A stretch of DNA of 64,000 nt from Rhizophagus irregularis (taxonomy: Eukaryota > Glomeromycota > Glomeromycetes > Glomerales > Glomeraceae): the NCBI RefSeq assembly GCF_026210795.1, contig NC_089443.1, forward strand, positions 3,472,001 through 3,536,000. Direction: 5' to 3'. Position numbers and translations under genes: made by a program. This document shows positions 38,990-49,644 of the stretch, in pieces (the stretch's first letter is position 1; each line of letters starts with the position of its first letter). The notes under the pieces were generated by a model. The model was not told where the DNA came from. It saw nothing but the letters and a program-made list of their open reading frames with translations, and ran no database searches.

Positions 38990-39100
38990 TAAAGTTACTT
39001 GCCGAAACTCTACAGGCTATTGTCAAAATGTTAAAACTAAAACCTGTCAAAATGCTGAAATGCCAAAATAGTTTTGACATATTAAAATTATCAAAACTTA
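38990..39100 (+). repeat. Truncated hAT-type MITE fragment
   Basis: It begins TAAAGTTACTTGCCGAAACT, like the left end of the hAT-type MITEs, and contains CAAAATGCTGAAATGCCAAAA. It fades before the hairpin-module element at 39105. No right end or duplication is left. Confidence 0.5.
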
Positions 39101-39104
39101 AAAA

Positions 39105-39871
39105 TATTACGTTTCACTTAATAACTCGGCATCCAATGATTGTAGAAAGATGCACCATAGCTCGTTGGAATCGCCACATAACGACGAATCGAATGGTGGT
39201 TAGATCGTCTTTCTACGATCACTGGATGCCGAGATATTGAGCGAAACGTCAAAAATCAGCATTTTGTATTTTATGATACTGCGCTGTTTGACGTTTCACT
39301 TAATAACTCAGCATCCAATGATTGTAGAAAGATGCATCATAGCTCGTTGGAATCGTCACATAACGACGAGTCGAATGGTGGTAAGCTCATCTCTCTGTGA
39401 ACAATATTGACGGAATTACTACTTAATACCATTTAATATTTTTTAATTTCGGAAATTGATCTAGTGATTGGATTTTGATGTATTTTATACCATTAGATTT
39501 ATCGCATCAAGACGAATCGAATGGTAGTAAGATCGTCTCTCTAGGATCAATATTGGCAGAGTTATTACACAAAAACCATTAATATTTTTTTAATTTCGGA
39601 AATTAATCTAGTGATTTGATTTTGATGTATGTTATACCATTAGAACCGTCTCATTAAGACGAATCGAATGGCGGTAAGATCATCTCTCTACGATTAATAT
39701 TGGCAGAGTTATGATACAATAAAGTTTTGAGTATAATTTTGACCAAAATTATGTTAATTTTTGGCCAGAATTATGATATACTAATATAAGAAATTTTTTA
39801 TATAGTCACATCTCTTTATAATCACCAAATATGAACTGTTCCAAATGTGTGACTATAAAGAGAGTTGACTG
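39105..39871. mobile_element. Chimeric Tigger/pogo MITE, copy B
   Basis: 39285-39871 matches the right part of the 961-bp MITE (three hairpin modules, ending GAGAGTTGACTG). The left end is replaced by a 142-bp palindrome at 39107-39248. That palindrome runs from ACGTTTCACTTAATAACTCG to GAGATATTGAGCGAAACGT with the hairpin module in its middle. The same ACGTTTCACTTAATAACTC word restarts at 39290. TA is absent after the right end, so this copy arose by recombination or has decayed. Confidence 0.75.
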
Positions 39872-40329
39872 TTTGTGAAATACTTAACAATTTTGCTGCT
39901 GGAAACTTATTAGGTTTATGAGTTGATGGTAAAAATGCTAAAAATTCAGTTATGACTGATCATAATCAGTTTTATCAATTTAGTTACAGTTCAATTCCAG
40001 TATAAAATTAACTGATTAACTGACAGTTTTAAAAAACTGATATTACTAATTGATTATTAAATAATGATTAATTATAAATTATATATATATAATATTAAAT
40101 AATTTATTTTTATTATTTTGTAAAATTATATAAGCTATAAATCATTACTAAAATTAGGTTATTGGCTTATTTTCATATGTAAATAATTTTTTATAATGTA
40201 TATTTAAAAAATAAAAAAAAGATTTTTATTAAAAATATATTTTTTTTTTTTTAATAAATCATCAAATGTGTCTGTTTATTAAAATTTTTTGCCTAAATAA
40301 TTGATTTTAAAATTAATAGATAATTTTGA
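39872..40329. other. Spacer, probable end region of the hAT element
   Basis: Inverted ACTGATTAACTGACAG and AACTGATATTACTAATTGATT words at 39950-40080 resemble those at 370-960. They may belong to the terminal region of the hAT transposon whose gene follows. Confidence 0.35.
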
Positions 40330-41520
40330 TGATGTTGATTCAAATTGTACTTTAGAAAATAAGAGTAAATATTCTTTTGAGAGTTCCTTTTAACATTCAG
40401 CATATAGTTTAGAAATGCATAAAAATGATATGGTTTTAAATGATGATAATACAAATTAGCAAAAACTTGATGATAAGAAAAATGAAGATAATGAAAATCA
40501 AAATAATAGAATACTATTTAATATCTAGAAGCATATAGATAAAGTAACAGATTTAGAAAAACTTAAATGTAAAATTTGTAATAAAATTTTTTTAGCAAAA
40601 GTTTTACAACAACATTGTAAAATCATATTAAAAAAATATTACAAATATATTCGTAAAGAAGCTAACTAAACAACTTTTTAAATTTAAGAGCAATACTACT
40701 TCCTTTTACAATAAAAAAAAAATTCATAATTCATCAAACTTCTTATTAAATGGATAGTAATTAATATGCTACCATTTTCACTTATTAATATACAAAAATT
40801 AAATCCAAAATTTAGATGTTTAGGTTGTATTACATTAAAAATAAAATAATGTTTGAATTTAAATTTAAGTGTAAATATATTGTTGATTTTATTAAAAATA
40901 TTTCAGGTTATTGCTCAATTACAACTGATATATGGTTAAGTATTAAAAATAAAGCATTTATTGGAGTTACAATTCATTTTATTACTAATGAATAGAAGTT
41001 AAAGCATTTTACACCTAAATAACTGGTTTTCATATTGGTAATGCAATTTATGAAATTCTTAATAAACTTTTAGAAGATTTTGATTTTAAACAAAAAGTTA
41101 TATCTATTATTACTGATAATGGAAGTAATATGATTGTGGCTTATAGATTGTTAAAAAATAATTTCAACATTCAAACACCTGCATTAGATTTTATTCATTC
41201 TCATTGTATATGTCATATATATATGTCATATATTAAATCTTGCAGTAAATGCAAAATTAAAACATAAAAAATTTAATTAAAAAGTAGAAAAATAGTAAAA
41301 TGTGTTAGAAGAACTCAATTATATCTTAAAGAATTAGAAAGATTAGCATTGTATATTTAAGCATCCAATTTTGGATGTTAAAATCAGATGGAATTTTATG
41401 TTCCTTATGACTGAACATGCATTAATTCTTAAGGATGACTTATCAATAATAAAATCTCAACATCAACCACTTCAGGATATTTGACTTAATGAAAGAGAAT
41501 GGGAAAAAATTGAAGTAAAT
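40330..41520 (+). pseudogene. hAT transposase pseudogene with BED-type zinc finger
   Basis: Plus strand, several stops and frameshifts. An N-terminal BED-like finger at about 40560-40640 reads CKICNKIFLAKVLQQHC. Then come SITTDIWLSIKNKAFIGVT (about 40915) and KVISIITDNGSNMIVAYRLL (about 41095), whose aspartate in TDNGSN is typical of hAT catalytic cores. HSHCICH near 41200 gives the CxxH-type motif, followed by RWNFMF. Stops are largely at expected glutamines (TAG/TAA). It may be the degraded autonomous relative of a hAT family; no direct link to the MITEs can be shown because its ends are not resolved. Confidence 0.75.
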
Positions 41521-41589
41521 GTTAATTTTTATAATAATTATATTTAATTATTAATTACAAGTTTTAATTTTAATTTTTTTATAAAAAAG

Positions 41590-41840
41590 TGATAATCGCT
41601 ATTTCAATGGTTACACCACGATTTCCCGACAGACGATTTCCCGACAACTTTGACCAGCATTAAAACTAATGTAGGCCAACTGTGTCGTGCAAACGTCCTG
41701 TCGGGAAAATGGATGTCGGGATTTTGTCCGACATCGCATTTCAATCATTTTCGGCGAAATAGAATTCGGTGAAATGAGGTTTAGCGAAACGTCCCTTCGG
41801 TTAGACGAAATGGCTTCGGCCGTAACCTGCAATATCACAT
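41590..41840. repeat. GC-richer dispersed repeat with TTTCCCGACAG inverted words
   Basis: Contains CGATTTCCCGACAGACGATT, CCTGTCGGGAAAATGG and repeated CGAAATG/GGCGAAAT words, a clear composition break from the flanks. It has no coding frame with support and no ends defined. It lies about 400 bp upstream of the small secreted protein gene. Confidence 0.5.
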
Positions 41841-42223
41841 GTAATTGATCATTTATAAAATGGATCCCCTTTCTGAATTGGTATGGAAATGAAGCTTGGG
41901 TTAGAGAATTGGTATGGGAGAAAAATTATTTAATAATTACTCTGGCTTTCTCCTTATCTACCCGTAAAATTTTCTTTTAAAAAAAAAAAAATTTTGAAAT
42001 CCGCAAAATATTTCATGTAATTGATCATTGTAAAATGGAGAAAAATGGCTTTCTCCTTTTTCTCCTTATAAAAAATATTCATTTTATTTCTGTAAAATGA
42101 TATAGTCTTCGGAATCATCATATTCTGCTTTTTCTTATATATACAGGGACTGATTAAAAAACACAGAACAAAAAAATATTACAGAACAAAAAAAGAAAAA
42201 TTCTCAAAATATAATATTTTGCA

Positions 42224-42517
42224 ATGAAATATATTTTCTTGTTTATCGTTCTTATTTGTACCATCCATCTGACAGTTCATGCATCGCCTCTCCATGAGGG
42301 TAAGAGATTAATTTATTTTATTTATAATTTTTTATCTTTCTATTTTCTCATGTTTCTCATGCATTTAACATTTTCATTTGTAGTTAGAACTAGCCTTCTC
42401 ATGAAACGTTGTACACATGGTGGCGGACTTGGAGATTGTAATAAAGGAGAAGAGTGTTTTTTTGATGATGATTGCGCGCCGGGTCTTTATTGTGATAACA
42501 ATGCTATATGCCAATGA
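42224..42517 (+). CDS. Small secreted cysteine-rich protein, candidate effector
   Basis: Two exons: 42224-42299 and 42384-42517; 210 nt, 69 residues. An N-terminal signal peptide (MKYIFLFIVLICTIHLTVHA) has likely cleavage after VHA. A short propeptide-like stretch ending in Lys-Arg follows, just before the first cysteine. Six cysteines (CTHGGGLGDC, CFFDDDC, CDNNAIC) would give three disulfides. Reading through the intron gives a misleading 97-codon frame; the donor GTAAGA at 42300 and acceptor TTGTAG at 42383 restore the short form. The dibasic site suggests Kex2-type processing. The fold is unknown; the DDDCxxGLxC spacing recalls colipase/dickkopf-like knots. Upstream, TATATATACAGG at about 42139 may be the TATA region. 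Its setting is repeat-rich. Confidence 0.8.
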   Translation: MKYIFLFIVLICTIHLTVHASPLHEGKRLIYFIYNFLSFYFLMFLMHLTFSFVVRTSLLMKRCTHGGGLGDCNKGEECFFDDDCAPGLYCDNNAICQ

Positions 42518-43389
42518 ATTTTTGAGTTAAATTATTACATACTCTAAGTAGAACAAGGTCTTTGGGATTCCAACGTCCGTTTTGAACAGGGAATATATTT
42601 TGTTGTTTACTAATGTATTAGTTATTTTACTTTTTACTTTTTTTCGCTGTAAAGAAATTATATCTATAATTTTTTTTAATTAATAAATATTTCTATCATG
42701 CAAATATTGCATTCTTGACCTTATACGATTTACTTTCTTGACTAGTGTATACATTGACGGTCAAAGTAATGCATCGCCGAAATGAAAAATGGTGATCATG
42801 ATATAGTAGTCACGGCGTCTTATTAATAACGAGTTTATAAAATTTTTATATATTAATAAAATAAAAGTAAAAAAATTCCTTTCAAACATGCGATGCTTTT
42901 TTTTGACCGTTTCCAAAAATTATATATCTCTTCTTCACAAATACTAATATGATACTAACTATTGTAAATTCTCGACCAGATAGGAAAAGCTGAAAGTGAA
43001 TATGGATCCTAGTGATTCCTAATTTGACATGACATGTTGTCGGTTTCTAATTCTTTCGTTATTTCTTTTGCTTCGGAACTAATAGTAGTTATTTTTTTCT
43101 GAGCTAATGTTATTAAGAATAAGAATAGAAACTATTCGGAAATATCTGGCCTGTCATCTGGTTCAAATTCCCAACATCCTATTTATATAATGCGTAAAGT
43201 TAGACGTGCTTTTGTTACAAAAAAATATATCGTTACTAATTTCCATTCTTACTTTGATAAAGCTTAACGTATTCGTCATTTGTGCACGTCCGAAATGTGT
43301 GACAGGTTTTGGACCACTAAAAAAATTCTAAGTCCCTCAGATAATTAGTGTTTTGAACTCGTGGCTGCACGTGATCAGTGACGCGTAAT
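42518..43389. other. Spacer downstream of the secreted protein gene
   Basis: No supported gene. TTAATTAATAAATATT at about 42680 could serve in 3' end formation. Confidence 0.35.
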
Positions 43390-44340
43390 CATCACTCCTT
43401 CCTATTAAGTTGTGATCGACACTAACCTGTCACACCGGCTTTGAAATGCTTTTACCGTTAATAATGCGAATCTCCAAACCAATATCTCGAAAGGTGGTCT
43501 ACAACTTGTTAATTGCCAAAACAATGCCGCCAAGCTATATATATCGGATTTTTTGGTTAAATCATACGAATGATCATTAAGGATTTTTGGATCCATGTAA
43601 GAAGTTACTCCATATGTTTTTCCTTTTTTGATGATAGCTGAACCGTTGTATGCAGGAACGCGCTATTTTTATCGTACGTTGATGTATTAGGATATTGCCG
43701 GGATGCTAAAGAAAAATTACACTAGTTATAATAAACATATGTTATAGAACAGAAATAATTGTCCGGAGCGAAGCGAAGGACAATATGTCCTACGCACTAT
43801 GAAAAAAAAATCGATCCCGTGAATTTCTCTGTCCGCCACGTGATCGTCACCCAATGAAATCGCAAATTTTAGTTTTTCGCTCCGGACTTACAACGGTTCC
43901 CGTTTCCTAGTAAATTTACAGTATATACTTACAAGATCCCCATGTATAATATCACGCCTATGTAGACATAAATCGCACTTGCTATTTCTTTAGCAAATTT
44001 TATTGATCGTCCCATTCAAAAAGATCTTTTTTCCCTAAATATTCTTAATGTTCCACTATCCGCATATTCAAGGACGAGCGAATAATTTCTGTTGTTTCGC
44101 CTAAAAAAAGCATACAATGTTTTTAAGTTTTTGCTTACATAACGAAAGTTATCAACAAAAAAGTATTTCAACTAGAAGGGTTATAAAATAAAGCTATTGA
44201 GTTGTGTAGCTATCATCCAATATTTTTTATCTATATAGTTATATACCTTCAAGTGTCGTAACTCCATAAATTCTAATTATATTTGAACCTTTCTCATTAA
44301 ATAGACCTAAAAATAATAACAGTTAGAATTTATCTGCAAA
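43390..44340 (-). pseudogene. Tyrosine-kinase-like protein kinase, broken
   Basis: Minus strand. In order: NIIRIYGVTTLEG (about 44290-44230), SLVLEYADSGTLRIF (about 44085), EIASAI followed after a frameshift by a LHRRDIIHGDL-like catalytic loop (about 43960), then AIIKKGKTYGVTSYMDPKIL and KSDIYSLAALFWQLTSCRPPFE (43650-43500). These are the alphaC/hinge, HRD and APE/DxYS regions of the greatly expanded TKL-like kinases of AM fungi. A TGA follows REKRSF, one base is shifted before the HRD motif, and no DFG exon was found. A Helitron-like element lies between the HRD and APE parts. Confidence 0.75.
43762..43911 (+). mobile_element. Helitron-like non-autonomous element, copy 2
   Basis: Starts TCCGGAGCGAAGCGAAGG and ends CAACGGTTCCCGTTTCCTAGT. 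The AACGG/CCGTT hairpin with a 3-nt loop sits 6 nt before CTAGT. TTCGCTCCGGA near the 3' end is complementary to the 5' end. The flanks are G and A, not the ideal A/T. It is inserted in the kinase pseudogene. Confidence 0.5.
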
Positions 44341-46017
44341 TAAAAATTGCAATAACAAAATCTAACCTCAGTCATCCTTAGAATTGTAAAATTAAAAGTT
44401 CTACTCAGCATGATGGAAGTTTGTTTTAATTGGTTAATATTTGTGAATGACATTAAAATGTTACACTATGTTGAACCAATAAAAATTTCAATTTTTCACG
44501 TGACTTTATTTTATGTTGCGGATTTTTCATCTCTGTAATATGTGATGATCAGATTATTTAGTAATAAAATAGCATATCTGATATTATGATTTAATTCAAC
44601 TTTATAGTAAAAAGCACAACCACAATTTTTATATCAAATTATACTCTTTTAAGTGACACTTTTCTTTTTGAAATTTATATTATCTTTGTAAAAAAAAATG
44701 CTATATAATTAAAAAATATATAGTTTTTTTAATTTTTTATTATATAAACCTTTTAATTTTTTACTTTTAAGCTTAAAAAATAAAGGTGTTATATTATTCT
44801 CTACCAAATCAGAATTGAGATATTTTTCACATCTTAAATTTAATTTATGATAATAATAAGCTATTTTAAAATTTAAAAAATAATATATAATAATAATAGC
44901 GATAAAGTAAGGGATTAATAATTTAAAGTATTAGAATATATAGTTTAATATATTATTTTTTTTTTATTACAGCACATTTACAGTTTTATTAAAGTAAAAA
45001 GAATTAAAAGAATCTATATACAAAATAAAGTTCCAAAAATAACTATTCTAATATGATTAAACTACAAATCACTCGTCATATATATAGTATCTCACATATA
45101 GTATATTGTTAAGTGATTATTTGGCTTTGTAGGTAAACTTCATTTAAAAATGGATCAGCTTAGCCATAAGGTCCTATTTTCAATGTCTAGTAATCATAGG
45201 TCTCATTATGCTGCAAATTTATTATTACTTTTTTGTTTATGTTGAATGAAAATTTTTCTGGACTTTCAAAAAGATGATATACCAGTAACTACTATGCAAT
45301 ATAAATGTTCTTTACATTAACATAAGCCATTCTTAAATCTTGAAAACTTGTGTTTACTTTAATATATTATTAATAAAAAGCATGCATAATTTAATAATAT
45401 AATTTTTTTTTTTTTAAGTTAATTTTAATTTACTATAATAATGAGTTCTTTTAAAATTAAAAATAACAAAAAAATTAAAATCAAAAATAGTGATAAAGTA
45501 AGGGATTAATAATTTAAAATATTAGAATGCATAGTTTAATATATTATTAATAAAAGAAAAAATGTATTTGTCAAGCATGACGTACTATCTTATTTCGTAT
45601 CCTTTTTTTATTTTTTTTTAATAATAAATTTAATATGTGTTTTACAAATAAATTTTTTATATGCAAAATTTAATTTGGAAAACTTTTACTTAATGTACTT
45701 AAGACAGTTTCATAGACAAAATTTAAGTTATAAGCAGTTTCTTGAAATTTTTTAAAAAATTCTTTTATCTTAGTTACACGACTGATCTTTTGTTTTTGTT
45801 TACATTACGCCTGATCTTAAATTTTAATTGGATAAAATTGGGGTTATTACAAATAAGACGTGTAACAGGCTGTTACAATTAGATTTATCCTTAATAAAAA
45901 ATATACATATATGTTTATTTTATTTATAAACTTAAACTATAACAATGAATTTTTAAAATTTAAAAATAACAAATAAATTAATATTGGTAATAAAGTAAAG
46001 GATTAATAATTAAAGTA
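44341..46017. repeat. AT-rich region with three dispersed direct repeats
   Basis: The unit GATAAAGTAAGGGATTAATA followed by ATTTAAA(G/A)TATTAGAAT occurs at about 44900 and 45490, with a decayed third copy at about 45985. The pieces between differ, and no TIR or gene was seen. The Tc1-like element starts inside the third copy. Confidence 0.55.
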
Positions 46018-47186
46018 CAGTAGACAATCAAAAATATACAGACACCTCTCAAATTAAAAAAATTCTCATACATTTAATATAAAATAAACTAAAATATAAA
46101 GTAAACATATTTATTTCATCTTCATTTATTAAATTACATATAAATATAGACACTAATAATTTAATTTATGGCAGTAATTACTTCAATTTTTCATGCATCA
46201 TCATATTAATTAATTTTCTTATAATATTCTTGAAGAAATATTTTTTTTTGTGTATTCTTTATTATTTTTTTCAAGTTAAAATGATAGTGAAGTATTCCAA
46301 AAAGTAGGTAAATAGTTGTTTTTATATCTGCCTAGAGATTTTCAGTAAGTTTAAAACCAGATTCCTAATCTTAATGTTTTTGATGATTTTAATAGGATCC
46401 CAAATATTACTAAAACAACTCAAATCTTGTGTAACTAAATTTTTAAAATATGATATCTCAGTTAATATTGTACTTAAAAAAAATAAATATATATCAAAAT
46501 GTTCGTCTTGTTGAGATGAATTTAATAAGCTAAAGATCATTAAAATCCAATCACTGGATTCCGAGATAGCAAAATTTGAGGCTAAAATTTACATATAACT
46601 TTATATATTTGAAATAGAAATTAATTATAAGGTTTATACAAATTCAGATCTGAGTTTTTTTAGTAATATTTGAAATCCTATTTTAGTGCAAATAATTCCA
46701 TATTTTATAAAAAATTAACCAATAAAGGAAAGCCCAAAAAATTAAGTGCATTTGTTTATTATGATCCTAAATTCAAAATCATATATTATTTATATCATAT
46801 AACCATATTGGTAATTTACATAATTTAAAACAACAATGTCTACAGTCAAACTTCGATATACCGATATTCTATATACCGATAATTGCTTTTAACGATAAAT
46901 TTTTATTGTCCCATTTCACAATTAATAAAAAAACCTCAATATATCGATATTATATATAAATTCGCGTTGTAACATATAACGATACAAGTTCTTTGTCCCT
47001 TTATAGTAGCGAATAGTAACATTGTACCGATATTTAGGTTACACATTCACGTGACCTTATCTTTTTTTGCTCTTTAGATGCATGCAACATTTCGGTATCT
47101 ATGAAATATCATTCTTGAAATAATGCATTTAATGAAAGTATCAAAAATCAAAAAAATACTTTGTTTTATAAAACCAATAAATAAAA

Positions 47187-49025
47187 TAACGATTCAAAAA
47201 AATTACAACCAAAGAAAAGAGTTGTTTTAACGCACGCGCAAAAGCGTCAACTCTGTTTAGATTCTCAGAAGACATCACGGCTTACTCAAGCGAACTCGCA
47301 GCCATATACCAAATCAAGCAAAACACGCCTCGATATTTTAAAAAACAAAGATAAGTGGCTGCTTGTAAATCCCGATTCAGAAGAAGCAAATAAACAAAGA
47401 GAAAGGCCACCTTGCTTTCCTCAAGTGGAAGAAGCTCTTGCGCTGTGGTTAACAAATGCTCTTGCTGCAGGAGTTATAATTAACGGTGATATTTTACGTG
47501 AAAAGGCAAAAATTTTTGCGCGAGGGTTTGAAATTGATAATTTTACCGCTTCTAATGGATGGTTAGAGAAATTTAAACAACGCCATCATTTAAAAGAATA
47601 TGTTAAGTGGGGTGAAGCAAACAGTGCACCATTAGAAACTTTAGAAGAAGAAAGGAGAAAATTACGTGAAATTATCAAGGATTATGACTTAAATAATGTT
47701 TTTAACTGTGATGAAACAGGTAATCAAGATCTTCTTCAAAAATCCAAATAATATTCTAACATTTTATGTTACTATTTTCAGGATTGTACTGGGACCTGGA
47801 ACCTTCAAAGACACTAGCACAAGGGCCACTTTCTGGAAAAAAAAAATCAAAAAAACGGGTTACTCTTCTCCTTACATGTAATGCAACTGGAACTGAAAAA
47901 TTGAAGCCGACCTTTATTCACACATACCAAAATCCACGAATATTACGTGGAAAAAAAAGGAAGAATTGCCAGTTAATTACTACTGGAATTCAACAGCTTG
48001 GATGCAAGTTTCGATATGGAATGATTATCTTACAAAATTGGATGCACGAATGCGATTACAACGTCGCAAAATTCTTTTAACTTGTTGATAACGCTCCAGT
48101 ACACGCCATAAATGAAAATCTAAATTTAACAAATGCGGTCGCGCATTTTTGCACCAAACACTACAGCTCACTTGCAGCCCCGCCCCGATGCGGGAATTAC
48201 GACGTCGCAAAATTCTTTTAATTGTTGATAATGCTCAGTACATATCGTAAATGAAAATCTAAATTTAACAAATGTGGCTGTGCATTTTTTGCCAGCGACT
48301 TCAGTTGCTTGCAGCCCTGTGATGCGGGAATTATTAATTCTTTTAAGGTTAGTGATGGTTTTTTTTTATTCTTTTAATGATTAACATAAATTTTATTTTA
48401 AACTTTAATAATTTAGGCACAGTACCGGAAATTACTTATCAGAAATAGGATTGAAGCATATGAAATTTCACAGGAATTAAACAAAGGAGCCACCCCTTTA
48501 AATATTCATGATGCCATTAATTTTAGTAGTGATGCTTGGAATTCCGTAAGTCAACGGACAATTTCTAATTGTTGGCACCATACAGGAATTTTACCGCAGG
48601 ATGACATGGATGAATCAGATGACGAAACTGATGATGATGATGATCAAGCAATTCGGGATGAAATGGAATTGCAAGATCTAATTGATCAACTCCCATTCAA
48701 TGACCCTATGAATGTGGAAGAATTTCTTCATATAGATGACTTTTTGAAGGGTAATGAAGGGTTAACAGATGACGAAATTATATCAATGGTAAAATCAAAT
48801 AACAAACCAGAAATTGATCCGAATGAAGGACCTATGGAAATAATTTCAAAAAGAGAAGCTTTGGGTCATTTGGATAACCTTGTTGTATTTTTTGAGTATT
48901 CATCCGATGTTTCTGTTAATCCAAGTGAATTAAGTATATTACAGAAACTAAGACATCAAGTGTTGAAATCATATATTAATAGTTTGAAACAAATTACATT
49001 AGATAATTTTGTCCAAACTTTGTAA
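47187..49025 (+). pseudogene. Tigger/pogo transposase, broken by a local duplication
   Basis: The frame opens near 47187 (KKRVVLTHAQKRQLCL, the helix-turn-helix) and runs through PQVEEALALWLTNALAAG and SNGWLEKFKQRH to NVFNCDETG with the first catalytic aspartate. A clean intron (47720-47781) leads to LYWDLEPSKTLAQGPLSG. The frame then shifts at about 47965 and again before the DNAPVH motif at about 48090. A tandem duplication of the second/third catalytic region follows (48049-48335). A second intron (48348-48416) leads to AQYRKLLIRNRIEAYEIS and a C-terminal acidic part (DDETDDDDD) ending in TLDNFVQTL. No methionine was found at the very start of the frame. It needs at least two frame corrections, so it is inactive. 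Confidence 0.85.
48049..48335 (+). repeat. Tandem duplication of the transposase catalytic segment
   Basis: Two consecutive copies of about 140 bp: CGTCGCAAAATTCTTTTAA...TGCGGGAATTA begins near 48061 and again near 48206. Both contain TGAAAATCTAAATTTAACAA and TTGCAGCCC. The copies have diverged by substitutions and small indels, so the duplication is not an assembly-perfect repeat. Confidence 0.8.
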
Positions 49026-49257
49026 TGTGATATTAAATAAATACTAACTGTATTACATGAATAAAAATTATAAAATTTATAAATTTGTATATATGTGAAA
49101 AAATTTTTATACCGATATTGATCAACGTACAATATATATATCGGTATATAGGATTTTTATGATATAACGATAATTCGATCTACCGATGATTTTTTTCCAA
49201 ACCAACAGTATCGGTATATCGAAGTTTGACTGTATATACTTTTGATCGCCTACTGTA

Positions 49258-49644
49258 TATAAATAAAGTAGTGTATATTTAATTTAACAATTTAAGTTTA
49301 TTTATTTTAAACTTAAAAATATTAATTGTTGATCTGCATTAAAAGGATAAAATTTCTATAGTAAAATGCGGCGCAATATTATTATATGAATGATGTAGAT
49401 CATTAGATTGTAATGCATAATTCAGATTAATTTGTCATATAACAGTTTAAATAAATAAATGTAATGTGATTTTAGGATCTTCAATAAACTACTTAAGCTA
49501 AAAAAATTTATTATTTTTTATTATTCAAAAAGTTTTATATGGAGGAAAGACAGATTTCATAATATATAGTCTAATAGTGAGTGTTATTATATTTATGCTA
49601 GATTTGTCTTTTGACGTTTACTAGCCTTATTAATGCTACTCTCG
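49258..49644. other. Spacer, no gene seen
   Basis: AT-rich; no motif. Confidence 0.35.

Larger units (their letters stand above)
46843..49232 (+). mobile_element. Tigger/pogo-type DNA transposon 2 (2390 bp)
   Basis: Ends CAGTCAAACTTCGATATACC and GGTATATCGAAGTTTGACTG are perfect inverted repeats with TA on each side. Subterminal CCGATAT repeats occur at both ends. It encodes a CENP-B-like transposase on the plus strand. It is younger-looking than element 1: long frames survive and introns are clean. Confidence 0.9.
46018..49255. mobile_element. Tc1-like element, gutted, hosting Tigger element 2
   Basis: The left end CAGTAGACAATCAAAAATAT is inverted relative to the right end ATACTTTTGATCGCCTACTG; TA flanks both (46016-46017, 49256-49257). 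The pre-existing body (46018-46842) has only decayed frames (46322-46540 minus) and one degenerate hairpin module at about 46497-46560. Tigger element 2 occupies 46843-49232, leaving just 23 bp of the host's right end. Confidence 0.75.

Noticed and set aside
47425-47751. Separate 108-residue gene
   Set aside because: It is the middle of the Tigger-2 transposase read into an intron.
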